64,000 nucleotides of DNA. Origin: Campylobacter jejuni. GTDB taxonomy: Bacteria; Campylobacterota; Campylobacteria; Campylobacterales; Campylobacteraceae. The notes under the pieces were generated by a model that was not told where the DNA came from, did no database searches, and worked only from the letters and a program-made list of their open reading frames with translations. A program made the position numbers and the translations under genes. Below are positions 50,222 to 59,288 of the stretch, one piece after another (the stretch's first letter is position 1; every line of letters starts with the position of its first letter). The stretch is from contig NZ_NFOE01000018.1 in NCBI RefSeq assembly GCF_002179635.1, positions 1-64,000 of the forward strand. Direction: 5' to 3'.

Positions 50222-51424
50222 GTATTTATTAAATATAGCGATTAAAGATAAAATTAAATAAATAAAATAAAACACAAAAGGTATTGATAGGTTAATCGCA
50301 TGCATTTTAAACTCAAAAAAATGCATTAAATATAAATTTAATAAATTTCCATAAGAAAAAATATGCAAGATTAAAACCAAAGGATAAAATATCACAAAGG
50401 TTAAGCTTAAAGGTATGGCTAAAAATTGCTGAAAACTAAGTAGAGGAAAAAAGTATAATACAGGGATAATCATTGCTAAAAAAGTCCAGATATTTAGCAA
50501 AAAAATATGAGTAAAATTTGAAAATTGATCTTTAAAATGGTGAAGATACAAATAAATATAAAAAACTCCCAAAATAGAAAATAAAAACCCAATGCTAAAA
50601 AGAAGTTTTGGAAAAATGCTAATACAAAATGCTATACTTAAAAATAAAAATTTAAAACTGAGTATTTTAATATTTTTACTAAATAAATAAAAAGCAAAAA
50701 TGCTCATTAGTAAAGCTCTTGTGTAAGAAGGACTAAAATCTATTAAAAATATATACAAAATTAAAAGCAAGAAAGCAAAAATACTAATATCAAGTTTTAA
50801 ACTTCTATAAGGAAAATATCGTTTATGAAAAAAAGCGTATAAAGGAGCAAAAATCAAAAAGCAAAAGCTAAATAACAAGCCCAAATGATACCCGCTAATA
50901 GCGATTAAATGCGCGATATTATAAAAATTTACATCATTTCTAAGTTCACTTGATACATTTTTTGCAAAAAATAAAGCCCCGTAAAATTCTTTGATTTTTT
51001 CATTTTGATGTTGATTTAAAAAATACCTTATTAAGGTATTTTCTTTTTGTGTTTTGGTTTTGTTAAAATCATAACTTGGCACATAAAAACTTTTACTAAG
51101 ATAATCTTTAAAGTTAATATTTTTAGTAATTATTCTAAGATTTATCACATCATTTTTACTTAAATTTAGATCTTTATAACTAGTAGTATAAAAAATAAAA
51201 TCAGAATTTTTAAGTTTTAAAACTTGATATTTTTTACCTTTTTTATTAGTTTTTTCATAAGAAGATAAAACGATATTATCTTTAAGTAATAAATGCTTAG
51301 TAAGTTTAAAATTTTGATATTTTTTATACTCATAGATGAAATTTAAACTAAAAATTGCTAAAAAACATAATAATAAAATAAAAAATTCTCTATAAGTTTC
51401 TTTTATAGAAAATTTTAAACTCAT
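50168..51424 (-). CDS. ComEC/Rec2-type competence channel protein, short form
   Basis: 418 residues, 7-9 membrane helices. VNFYNIAHLIAISGYHLGLLFSF and SPSYTRALLMSIFAFYLF are the ComEC competence-domain motifs. It lacks the C-terminal beta-lactamase-like nuclease domain of Bacillus ComEC, as do other epsilonproteobacterial versions. Expected to pass single-stranded DNA across the inner membrane in natural transformation. The start overlaps the dedA-type gene stop by 4 nt. The 3' end overlaps the YihY gene by 54 bp. Confidence 0.88.
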   Translation of the reverse strand: MSLKFSIKETYREFFILLLCFLAIFSLNFIYEYKKYQNFKLTKHLLLKDNIVLSSYEKTNKKGKKYQVLKLKNSDFIFYTTSYKDLNLSKNDVINLRIITKNINFKDYLSKSFYVPSYDFNKTKTQKENTLIRYFLNQHQNEKIKEFYGALFFAKNVSSELRNDVNFYNIAHLIAISGYHLGLLFSFCFLIFAPLYAFFHKRYFPYRSLKLDISIFAFLLLILYIFLIDFSPSYTRALLMSIFAFYLFSKNIKILSFKFLFLSIAFCISIFPKLLFSIGFLFSILGVFYIYLYLHHFKDQFSNFTHIFLLNIWTFLAMIIPVLYFFPLLSFQQFLAIPLSLTFVIFYPLVLILHIFSYGNLLNLYLMHFFEFKMHAINLSIPFVFYFIYLILSLIAIFNKYLALFVVSLGFIPFIFLI

Positions 51425-51984
51425 TTTTTCTTAGAAAAGCGTGATAAATATAACCATATAATAAAAATTAAAGTGATTATAAAAGCAGGAGCTATGTAAG
51501 GATAGTTGGTAAATACTTCAAAAGCCTCTTTTAGAGTATTTCCAAAAATAAAACCAGCATAGCCTAAAACAACAGCCCAAATCAGACTAGCTAAGGTATT
51601 GATGATAAAAAATCTTACAAAGCTAAATTTACAAAGACCTGCTGCTATAGGAATGATAGTTTTTACTCCATAGATAAATTTTTGCACCACTAAAAGCAAG
51701 TCGCCGTATTTTTTGATTTTCATCATAGCAAGAGCAATTTTTCTTCTATGATTTTTAAAATAAGGCATTATGTCTTTTTTGTAGTATTTTCCCAAGATAA
51801 ATAATAAGGTTGAGCCTATGGTATTAGCTAAAAAGGCTAAAAATATACACAAATGCAAATCAAGTTTAGTAGAACTTGCACAAAGCACTCCTGCAGCAAG
51901 TATAGCAACCATACCTCCACCAAAAGAATAAAAAAATAAAATCAAATAGCCATAAGTGCTTAGATTATCTATCATTTCTTGCAT
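51421..51984 (-). CDS. DedA family membrane protein
   Basis: 187 residues. GGGMVAILAAGVLCAS, GSTLLFILGKYYKK, VQKFIYGVKTIIPIAAGLCKFSFVRFFIINTLASLIWA with the family's glycine/arginine-rich turn, and C-terminal helix. DedA proteins act in lipid flipping and membrane homeostasis (undecaprenyl or PE carriers). It lies 8 nt downstream of rny and overlaps comEC. Confidence 0.88.
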   Translation of the reverse strand: MQEMIDNLSTYGYLILFFYSFGGGMVAILAAGVLCASSTKLDLHLCIFLAFLANTIGSTLLFILGKYYKKDIMPYFKNHRRKIALAMMKIKKYGDLLLVVQKFIYGVKTIIPIAAGLCKFSFVRFFIINTLASLIWAVVLGYAGFIFGNTLKEAFEVFTNYPYIAPAFIITLIFIIWLYLSRFSKKK

Positions 51985-51992
51985 GAAAAACC

Positions 51993-53546
51993 TTATCTTG
52001 CAAAATCAATAGCTCTAAGCTCTCTGATAACGTTGACTTTTATTTCACCAGGGTATTGTACTTTTTCTTGAATTTCTTCAGCTATTTCTTTAGCTAAAAG
52101 CACAGATTCATCATCATTGACTAATTTTGCATTAACAATAACTCTAATTTCCCTACCAGCATTAATAGCATAAGCTTTTTTAACCCCTTCTTTGCTTTTT
52201 GCTATCTCTTCAAGTTCGCTTACTCTTTTTAAGAAGGCTTCTAAAACCTCACGCCTTGCGCCAGGACGTGCAGCACTTAGTGTATCTGCTGTACAAACTG
52301 CAGCTGATTCTATGCTAATAGCTTCTTCATGCCCATGATGAGCATAAATTGCATTAATCACAACAGGATGTTCTTTGTATCTTTTGCAAAGTTCAGCTCC
52401 TAAATCCACATGAGAGCCTTCAAATTCATGCGTTAAAGCCTTACCTATATCATGTAAAATCCCAGCTCTTCTTGCTAGTTTTTCATCCCCGCCACACTCA
52501 GCTGCTATGATTCCAGCTAAATGTGCCACTTCTAAAGAATGCGCTAGAGCATTTTGACCATAACTTGCTCTATATCTTAATTTTCCTATTAATTTAACAA
52601 TTTCAGGATGGATATTATTAAGTCCTAAATCCATTACTATAGTTTGACCTTCTTCTAGGATATTATCTTCAAATTCTTTACAAACTTTTTCATGAATTTC
52701 TTCTATTTTTGCAGGTTGTATTCTGCCATCTTCAACTAAAAGTTCAATTACCTTTGTAGCAATGGCGCGTCTATAAAGATTAAAACAACTTACTATGATT
52801 GCTCCAGGTGTGTCATCGATGATAATATCAACACCCAAAACCATTTCTAAGGTTTTAACATTTCTTCCTTCTTTGCCTATAATGCGTCCTTTTAATTCAT
52901 CGTTTTTGATATTTACTACATTAATTAATCTTTCAGCAGCAAATTCTCCTGCAAATCTTGAAGTAGCTTGTGCCAAGATAAAATTAGCCTTTCTTTTGGC
53001 TTCGTTTCTAGCTTCTTCTTCGTATTTTCTAACAATATGAGCAATTTCAGCTCTTGAGTTTTCTTCTACTTTTTGTAAAACTATATTTTTTGCTTCTTCT
53101 TGTGTAAGACCAGCTGAATGTTCAAGGATTTTTAATACTTCATTTAATTTTGTTTCATAGTTTTGTTTTAAATTTTCATTTTCCTCATGTAAAGCTTTTA
53201 TGGTTTGCTGCTCTTTTACTAACTTGTTTTTGTTTTCTTCATGAAGCTTTTCTTGATAATGAAGGTTTTGTTCTTTTTTGTTGAGTTCTTCAAGCTTAAT
53301 AGAATGCTCTTTTTGTAGTTTTTGAATTTTTTCATCAAATTTTTTCTTTGCTGCAAATTCAGCTTCAGCGACTGAATTTTTAGCATCTTTAAGTATTAGC
53401 TCGGCTTCATATTCAATAGCTTTTGCTTTTGCTTTTGCTTGCTCTAAAAAGATATTGAAATTTGCATCATTAATCTTTTTGGCGACTATATACCCAATCC
53501 CTCCGCCTATAAAAACGGCTATTAATGCAACTAATATTTCTATCAT
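51993..53546 (-). CDS. rny: Ribonuclease Y
   Basis: 517 residues. N-terminal membrane anchor (MIEILVALIAVFIGGGIGY), long coiled coil (about 30-190), KH domain GRIIGKEGRNVKTLEMVLGV, HD domain with RAGILHDIGKAL, and the C-terminal conserved region. Endoribonuclease starting mRNA decay at the membrane. The ATG at 53546 has AGGAAAG upstream, inside the preceding gene: the first 77 bp are also the end of the cyclo-ligase gene in another frame. Confidence 0.96.
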   Translation of the reverse strand: MIEILVALIAVFIGGGIGYIVAKKINDANFNIFLEQAKAKAKAIEYEAELILKDAKNSVAEAEFAAKKKFDEKIQKLQKEHSIKLEELNKKEQNLHYQEKLHEENKNKLVKEQQTIKALHEENENLKQNYETKLNEVLKILEHSAGLTQEEAKNIVLQKVEENSRAEIAHIVRKYEEEARNEAKRKANFILAQATSRFAGEFAAERLINVVNIKNDELKGRIIGKEGRNVKTLEMVLGVDIIIDDTPGAIIVSCFNLYRRAIATKVIELLVEDGRIQPAKIEEIHEKVCKEFEDNILEEGQTIVMDLGLNNIHPEIVKLIGKLRYRASYGQNALAHSLEVAHLAGIIAAECGGDEKLARRAGILHDIGKALTHEFEGSHVDLGAELCKRYKEHPVVINAIYAHHGHEEAISIESAAVCTADTLSAARPGARREVLEAFLKRVSELEEIAKSKEGVKKAYAINAGREIRVIVNAKLVNDDESVLLAKEIAEEIQEKVQYPGEIKVNVIRELRAIDFAR

Positions 53547-54099
53547 TGTTTTTGACTTTCCTAAAATATTTTTTATAAGGGTTTATATAAAAATTTCCTT
53601 TTATATCATGATCTTGGCTAAAAATTTGATGAGATTTTGCATCTATCATTTGTGTAAAAATAACCAAAGGTTTTTTATAAGAAATACTTTCAAAAAACCT
53701 ATCATAAAAACCTTGACCATGACCGATTCTTCCTAATTTTGCGTCTACACCTATTACAGGGATAATTGCAACGTCAATACGAGTTTGTAAAAAAGAATCT
53801 TTTGGTTCATATACCCCAAAGCTCTTTTTTTCAAGAGCTAACCTTAATTTTACTACCTTTAAACTTTTATCTTGCATAAATGGAACAAAAATTTGATATT
53901 TTTTTGTTAGAAAATGTCTAAATTTATAAAGATTGATTTCATATTTCAAAGGGATATATATGAGGATATTTTTGCAATTTTTGTATAAATTTAGAATTTT
54001 CTTTATTTCTTGAAAAACTAAAAAATCCCTTTTGTATTGATATTTTAATTTTAAATGCATTTTGGATTTTTGTTTTATTCTAAAATTGTTTTTTATCAA
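53470..54099 (-). CDS. 5-formyltetrahydrofolate cyclo-ligase
   Basis: 209 residues. KNNFRIKQKSKMHLKLK at the N-terminus and the ATP/folate site KLGRIGHGQGFYDRFF are family hallmarks. It recycles 5-formyl-THF to methenyl-THF. The last 25 or so residues (basic, after INPYKKYFRK) are encoded inside the start of rny and look like an accidental extension. Confidence 0.9.
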   Translation of the reverse strand: MIKNNFRIKQKSKMHLKLKYQYKRDFLVFQEIKKILNLYKNCKNILIYIPLKYEINLYKFRHFLTKKYQIFVPFMQDKSLKVVKLRLALEKKSFGVYEPKDSFLQTRIDVAIIPVIGVDAKLGRIGHGQGFYDRFFESISYKKPLVIFTQMIDAKSHQIFSQDHDIKGNFYINPYKKYFRKVKNNDRNISCINSRFYRRRDWVYSRQKD

Positions 54100-54130
54100 G
54101 GCTTTCCTTAAAGTTTTTAACTTTTTATGT

Positions 54131-54136
54131 TATACT
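54131..54136 (+). promoter_or_regulatory. Extended -10 element upstream of the lipoprotein-ftsY-radA genes
   Basis: TGTTATACT (hexamer TATACT) 31 bp before the TTG start codon of the lipoprotein gene, in the divergent gap to the cyclo-ligase gene. Confidence 0.5.
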
Positions 54137-54166
54137 TTTAAGCTTAAAAAATCATAAGGATAAGAA

Positions 54167-54712
54167 TTGAAATTTAAAATTTTTTTAGTAATTTTTATCG
54201 CGATATTTTTCACTTCATGTTCGAGTGATAAAGAAAATTCCAGCACTGAAAATACAAATAATGCAAGTTTGACTCAAAGTGAAAACACTGATTTTACTTT
54301 GAAATTTTTAGATGGTAGGAAAATGTATGTGAAATATCATGAGCAAGTATTTAATTTTGATGATACAGCTAAAGCTAAGTTGTTTGTTTTTTTTACAAGT
54401 TGGTGTGTACCTTGTAAGGCTCAAATTCCACATTTAAATAATTTAAATAAAAAATATCAAGACAAATTTGAAGTAATAACGCTTTTTTTAGAAGAAAATA
54501 AAGAGCAAGAAATATTAACTTTTATAGAAGATGAAAAAATGAAATTTCCAGCGGCTATAGGAGGGAATAATTTTGTTTTTTCTAAAATTTTAAATGTCAA
54601 TTCTATTCCAACGATGGTGTTGTTTAATGCAAAAGGCGAAAAGTTTAAAGAGTATTTAGGGATAATTCCTGAAGAAATGTTAGATATAGATATACAAAAA
54701 GCGATAATGTAA
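54167..54712 (+). CDS. TlpA-like thioredoxin-fold lipoprotein
   Basis: 181 residues. TTG start with AAGGATAAGAA upstream. A lipoprotein signal ends in FFTSCSS (lipobox Cys near 20), then a Ser/Asn-rich linker. The thioredoxin domain has the active-site CVPC in FTSWCVPCKAQIPHL and the cis-Pro NSIPTMVLF. Periplasmic disulfide reductase type. The stop overlaps the ftsY ATG (TAATG). Confidence 0.9.
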   Translation: MKFKIFLVIFIAIFFTSCSSDKENSSTENTNNASLTQSENTDFTLKFLDGRKMYVKYHEQVFNFDDTAKAKLFVFFTSWCVPCKAQIPHLNNLNKKYQDKFEVITLFLEENKEQEILTFIEDEKMKFPAAIGGNNFVFSKILNVNSIPTMVLFNAKGEKFKEYLGIIPEEMLDIDIQKAIM

Positions 54713-55578
54713 TGTTTGGATTTTTAAAAAATGGTTTGAAAAAAACCTTAGAAAGTATTCATTTAGTTAAAGCTTCAAATAAAATCATTACCAAAGATTT
54801 ACTTGAAGAAATGCTTTTAGAAGCTGATGTGGCGTATGAAATAGTTGAAGAGATTATTTATTATCTTCCTCCAAATGATGAGGTTAAAAAGGCTGATTTA
54901 GAGCGTGTTATGGGGACTTATTTTATTTATGATAAGCCAGAACTTGCTAATGCTAAGCCTTTTGTGGATTTGATTTTAGGTGTAAATGGGGTAGGTAAGA
55001 CTACAAGCATTGCTAAAATGGCACATTTACATAAAGAAAATGGTGAAAAAGTTATACTTGGAGCTTGTGATACTTTTAGAGCAGGAGCCATAGAGCAGTT
55101 AAAATTATGGGCACAAAAATTAAATATAGATATCATAGCTACTTCACAAGGACACGATCCTTCAGCAGTTGCTTATGATGCTATTTCTAAAGCTTTGGCA
55201 AAAAACTATGATAGGGCTATTTTAGATACAGCAGGACGCTTGCAAAATCAAAAAAATCTTGCTAATGAGCTTGAAAAAATCGTTCGCATAAGCGATAAAG
55301 CTATGCAAGGAGCTCCTCATAGAAAGATCCTTGTGCTTGATGGCACTCAAGGCGTAGCAGGAATTTTACAAGCAAAAGCTTTTAATGATTTAGTAAAACT
55401 TGATGGAGTGATTATTACAAAACTTGATGGAACTGCTAAAGGCGGGGCTTTATTTAGCATAGCAAGAGAGCTTGAACTTCCTATTTTATATGTAGGAGTA
55501 GGAGAGCAACTAGGACAAATTCATGAGTTTAATCCTAGTGAATATGTTAAAACTTTAGTTGAAGAGATTTTTGCATAA
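54712..55578 (+). CDS. ftsY: Signal recognition particle receptor FtsY
   Basis: 288 residues, lacking the acidic A domain of E. coli FtsY. NG domain: N-domain helices, Walker A LGVNGVGKTTSIAKMA, GACDTFRAGAIEQLK, ILDTAGRLQNQ and ITKLDGTAKGGALFS. GTPase that docks SRP-ribosomes at the membrane. Between the lipoprotein and radA, in one operon. Confidence 0.96.
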   Translation: MFGFLKNGLKKTLESIHLVKASNKIITKDLLEEMLLEADVAYEIVEEIIYYLPPNDEVKKADLERVMGTYFIYDKPELANAKPFVDLILGVNGVGKTTSIAKMAHLHKENGEKVILGACDTFRAGAIEQLKLWAQKLNIDIIATSQGHDPSAVAYDAISKALAKNYDRAILDTAGRLQNQKNLANELEKIVRISDKAMQGAPHRKILVLDGTQGVAGILQAKAFNDLVKLDGVIITKLDGTAKGGALFSIARELELPILYVGVGEQLGQIHEFNPSEYVKTLVEEIFA

Positions 55579-55581
55579 TTT

Positions 55582-56922
55582 ATGGCTAAAAAACATATTT
55601 TATTTGAATGCCAAGCTTGTGGAAATCAACAAAGTAAATGGCTAGGCAAATGTCCTGAATGTGGTTCTTGGGATAGTTTTGTTGAGCTAAAGCAAGAACA
55701 AATTAAGGTTTTAAAAGAGTTAAATTCGCTCTCAAACACTCCAAGTTCTGCAGTATGTATCAATGATGTTATAGCAGAAAATTTCACACGTATTAGTACT
55801 GATGATAATGAGCTTGATTTGGTTTTAGGTGGTGGGCTTGTTGTAGGTTCTTTGGTGTTAATTGGGGGTTCACCTGGGGTTGGAAAATCCACACTTTTAT
55901 TAAAAATTGCTTCGAATTTGGCTAAAAGTGGTAAAAAAGTACTTTATGTAAGTGGCGAGGAAAGCAAATCTCAAATCAAACTGCGTGCAGATCGTTTAAA
56001 TGCAAATTGCGAGAATTTATTTTTACTTACTGAGCTTTGCTTGGAAGATATTTTAAGCGAGCTTTCTAAAAAAGATTATGAAATTTTAATTATTGATTCT
56101 ATACAAACTTTATATTCTAATAAAATTACTTCAGCAGCAGGTAGTATCACTCAAGTTAGAGAAATTACTTTTGAGTTAATGCGCTATTCTAAGGCCAATA
56201 ATATTAGCACTTTTATCATAGGGCATATTACTAAAGATGGAGCTATAGCTGGACCTAGAATTTTAGAGCATATGGTAGATGTAGTGCTTTATTTTGAAGG
56301 TGATGCTAATAAAGAAATAAGAATTTTAAGAGGTTTTAAAAATCGTTTTGGAAATATTTCTGAAGTTGGTATTTTTGAAATGACTTCTAAGGGTTTAATT
56401 AGCACTAAAGACATAGCTAATAGATTTTTTACGCGTGGTAAAGCAGTAAGTGGTAGTGCTTTAAGTGTTGTGATGGAAGGAAGTAGAGCCTTAGTACTAG
56501 AAATTCAAGCCTTAGTTTGCGAGAGTGCTTATCCAAAACGCAGTGCAACAGGCTATGAAAAAAATCGCTTAGATATGCTTATAGCTTTACTTGAGAGAAA
56601 GCTTGAAATTCCTTTGGGTCATTATGATGTTTTTATTAATGTAAGTGGTGGAGTGAAAATTAGCGAAACTGCAGCAGATTTAGCGGTGGTTGCGGCGATT
56701 ATTTCAAGTTTTAAAAATCGCCCTTTAAGTAAAGATAGTGTTTTTGTGGGCGAACTTAGTTTAAATGGTGAGATCAAAGAAGTATTTTCACTTGATGTGC
56801 GTTTAAAAGAAGCTAAAATGCAAAAATTTAAAAATGCCATAGTGCCTGTAAAACCTATGGAAGAACTTGGCTTAAAATGTTTTGTAGCCAAAGAATTACG
56901 TGAGGTTTTAGAATGGATGTAA
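55582..56922 (+). CDS. radA: DNA repair protein RadA (Sms)
   Basis: 446 residues. C4 zinc finger CQACGNQQSKWLGKCPECGSW, RecA-like core with Walker A GGSPGVGKSTLL, the RadA-specific FKNRFG motif and C-terminal Lon-protease-like domain (from about 300). Branch-migration helicase for recombination and transformation. 3 nt after ftsY; the last 10 bp overlap the oxidoreductase gene. Confidence 0.96.
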   Translation: MAKKHILFECQACGNQQSKWLGKCPECGSWDSFVELKQEQIKVLKELNSLSNTPSSAVCINDVIAENFTRISTDDNELDLVLGGGLVVGSLVLIGGSPGVGKSTLLLKIASNLAKSGKKVLYVSGEESKSQIKLRADRLNANCENLFLLTELCLEDILSELSKKDYEILIIDSIQTLYSNKITSAAGSITQVREITFELMRYSKANNISTFIIGHITKDGAIAGPRILEHMVDVVLYFEGDANKEIRILRGFKNRFGNISEVGIFEMTSKGLISTKDIANRFFTRGKAVSGSALSVVMEGSRALVLEIQALVCESAYPKRSATGYEKNRLDMLIALLERKLEIPLGHYDVFINVSGGVKISETAADLAVVAAIISSFKNRPLSKDSVFVGELSLNGEIKEVFSLDVRLKEAKMQKFKNAIVPVKPMEELGLKCFVAKELREVLEWM

Positions 56923-58421
56923 AATTTGATGTAATCATTATAGGTTCAGGTCTTGGAGGCTTAAGTGCGGGTGCTTTTTTAGCTAGAAATGGTAAAAAAG
57001 TTTTAGTTTTAGAACAGCATTCTTTAATCGGTGGTTGCGCTACTTGTTTTAAAAGAAAAGGCGCTTTGATTGATGCGGGACTTCATGAGATGGACCTAGG
57101 TGAAGCAAAAACTGATATGAAGCATTTGGTTTTTGATAAGCTTGGTATAAAGAATAAAATTCAAATTTTACCTTTACCAAGTGCATGGAGTATTAAAAGT
57201 AAAAATTATAATCTAACTTTACCTCATGGTATAGAAAAAGTAAAAGAAGTTTTGAAAAAAGAATTTCCGCAAGAGTGCAAAGGTATAGATAAATATTTTA
57301 AAGCTATAAAAACGCAAGCTTATGCTATTCGAAGATTTCCTTGGGATTTAAAATTAAGTGAGTTATTGTTGTTTCCTTTTGACACTGCTTGGATATTTAT
57401 TAAAAATAGATTGTTTAATAAAAAAGTTTATGATGTTTTAAATGCTTATATTAAAAATGATAAGCTAAAAAAGATTTTAAATGCAAATATGAGTTATTAT
57501 CATCATGATAGTAAAGAATTTATTTTTAGTTTTCATGCTATTGCACAAAAGCATTATTATGATGGTGGGGTGTATATTAAAGGTGGCTCGCAAGCTTTAA
57601 GTGATGTCTTGGCTGAGGTTATCAAAGAAAATCAAGGGCAGGTTTTAGCTAAGGCTGAAGTTGTTAAAATACTCACAAAAGATCAAAAAGCTTATGGAGT
57701 AGAATACATTCAAAATAATCAAAAACACACCATCCATGCGCAAAATATCATCGCAAATTGTGATCCTTTAATCGTATATAAAGACTTGCTTAAAGATTTA
57801 AATTTAACCCAAGAAATCAAAGCAATAGAGTCTAAAAAGCGCGCTTGTTCTTTGGTAAGTGCTTATTTTATTTATGATAAAGATATTTCTAAAATTTATA
57901 AAAATATGGATTATTGTAATTTTATATTTGAAGATGATTTTTTAAATAGTTCATATGAAAATACTAATATTTTAAAACTAGATATCAAAAAAAGACCTAT
58001 GGCTTTTGTGAATTATTCTAAGGTTGATAGTGGCTTAGCTAGTGATAAGTATATAGGTGTTGTAGCTTTTAGTTCAAATTATAGTGAATGGGATTTAAAT
58101 AAGCAAGATTATAAAACTAAAAAAGAAGAAGTGTTAAAAGCTATAGTGCAAAGACTAGATGAGATTTTTCCGAATTTAAGTTCACACTTAATCCATCAAG
58201 AATTAGCTACCCCAAAAACTATACAAAGATACACTAAAGCTTATGAAGGTGCAATTTATGGATTTTCTCAAGATCAAGAAGGAGTTAAATATAGGTTACA
58301 TTATAAAAGTAAAAGTATAGAAAATTTGTATTTTGCTAATGCTTTTATATTTCCTGGTGGTGGCTTTACAGGCGCGATTTTGGGTGGATATTTTTGTGCT
58401 AATAAAATGAATTTTCATTAA
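56913..58421 (+). CDS. NAD(P)/FAD-dependent oxidoreductase, phytoene-desaturase-like
   Basis: 502 residues. N-terminal FAD dinucleotide fold VIIIGSGLGGLSAGAFLARNG ending in VLEQHSLIGGCATCFKRKG; C-terminal FAD motif IENLYFANAFIFPGGGFTGAILGGY typical of CrtI/carotenoid-isomerase-like enzymes. No other carotenoid genes nearby, so the substrate is unknown. Overlaps radA by 10 bp. From memory, C. jejuni has atpB directly after radA; this gene is then an addition. Confidence 0.85.
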   Translation: MDVKFDVIIIGSGLGGLSAGAFLARNGKKVLVLEQHSLIGGCATCFKRKGALIDAGLHEMDLGEAKTDMKHLVFDKLGIKNKIQILPLPSAWSIKSKNYNLTLPHGIEKVKEVLKKEFPQECKGIDKYFKAIKTQAYAIRRFPWDLKLSELLLFPFDTAWIFIKNRLFNKKVYDVLNAYIKNDKLKKILNANMSYYHHDSKEFIFSFHAIAQKHYYDGGVYIKGGSQALSDVLAEVIKENQGQVLAKAEVVKILTKDQKAYGVEYIQNNQKHTIHAQNIIANCDPLIVYKDLLKDLNLTQEIKAIESKKRACSLVSAYFIYDKDISKIYKNMDYCNFIFEDDFLNSSYENTNILKLDIKKRPMAFVNYSKVDSGLASDKYIGVVAFSSNYSEWDLNKQDYKTKKEEVLKAIVQRLDEIFPNLSSHLIHQELATPKTIQRYTKAYEGAIYGFSQDQEGVKYRLHYKSKSIENLYFANAFIFPGGGFTGAILGGYFCANKMNFH

Positions 58422-58440
58422 AATATAAGCAATTTTTTTC

Positions 58441-58446
58441 TATAAT
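58441..58446 (+). promoter_or_regulatory. -10 element for atpB
   Basis: TATAAT preceded by TTTTTTTC, 37 bp before the atpB ATG; T-rich -35 region as is usual in Campylobacter. Confidence 0.55.
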
Positions 58447-58483
58447 ATTAGCTTTGAAATATTTATTCTGCTAAGGATTTTTA

Positions 58484-59164
58484 ATGAAGGATTTATTTTT
58501 ATTTAGTTCTTTTATAGATTCTAGTCACACTTTTGCATACTTTTTTCATTTGGGTATAGTAGTTGTGATTTCTTTGATTTTAGCAAAACTTGCTACAAGG
58601 TCTATGCAAATTGTCCCAAGAGGTAGTCAGAATTTAGCCGAAGCTTACATGGAAGGCATTTTAAGTATGGGTAGAGATACTATGGGTAGTGATGAAGCTG
58701 CTAGAAAATATTTACCTTTAGTTGCAACTATAGGTTTTATGGTATTTTTTAGTAATATTATAGGAATTATCCCTGGTTTTGAAGCTCCAAGTGCTAGTTT
58801 AAATTTTAGTGCTTCTTTGGCTATTATAGTATTTGTGTATTATCATTTTGAAGGCATTAGAACTCAAGGATTTTTTAAGTATTTTGCACATTTCATGGGA
58901 CCTGTGAAAATTCTAGCGCCTTTAATGTTTCCTATAGAAGTGGTTTCTCATTTTTCAAGAGTTATTTCTTTATCTTTCCGTTTATTTGGTAATATTAAAG
59001 GAGATGATTTATTCTTAGCAGTTATTTTAGCTCTTGTGCCTTGGGTTGCACCACTGCCTGCTTATATGCTTTTAACTTTTATGGCATTTTTACAATCTTT
59101 TATTTTTATGATTTTAACTTATGTTTATTTAGCAGGTGCAACTGTAGTTGATGAGCATCATTAA
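58484..59164 (+). CDS. atpB: ATP synthase F0 subunit a
   Basis: 226 residues, six or so helices. [16 protein letters not shown] contains the essential Arg of helix 4, and [19 protein letters not shown] ends the protein. Forms the proton half-channels next to the c-ring. As is typical for Campylobacter it is away from the other F0F1 genes. Followed by a strong terminator. Confidence 0.95.
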   Translation: MKDLFLFSSFIDSSHTFAYFFHLGIVVVISLILAKLATRSMQIVPRGSQNLAEAYMEGILSMGRDTMGSDEAARKYLPLVATIGFMVFFSNIIGIIPGFEAPSASLNFSASLAIIVFVYYHFEGIRTQGFFKYFAHFMGPVKILAPLMFPIEVVSHFSRVISLSFRLFGNIKGDDLFLAVILALVPWVAPLPAYMLLTFMAFLQSFIFMILTYVYLAGATVVDEHH

Positions 59165-59169
59165 TTTTT

Positions 59170-59199
59170 AAAAAGCAAAAAATTATTTTTTGCTTTTTT
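59170..59199 (+). terminator. Rho-independent terminator of atpB
   Basis: Perfect inverted repeat AAAAAGCAAAAAAT / ATTTTTTGCTTTTT with a T-rich 3' side, 5 bp after the atpB stop. Confidence 0.85.
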
Positions 59200-59288
59200 C
59201 TTTTTTAATATACTTCTTTTATTCTTTTTTAAACTCTTTTTGAAATAAAAAACGCTAGAATAAACAAAAAATTCTAAGGAAAATTTTA

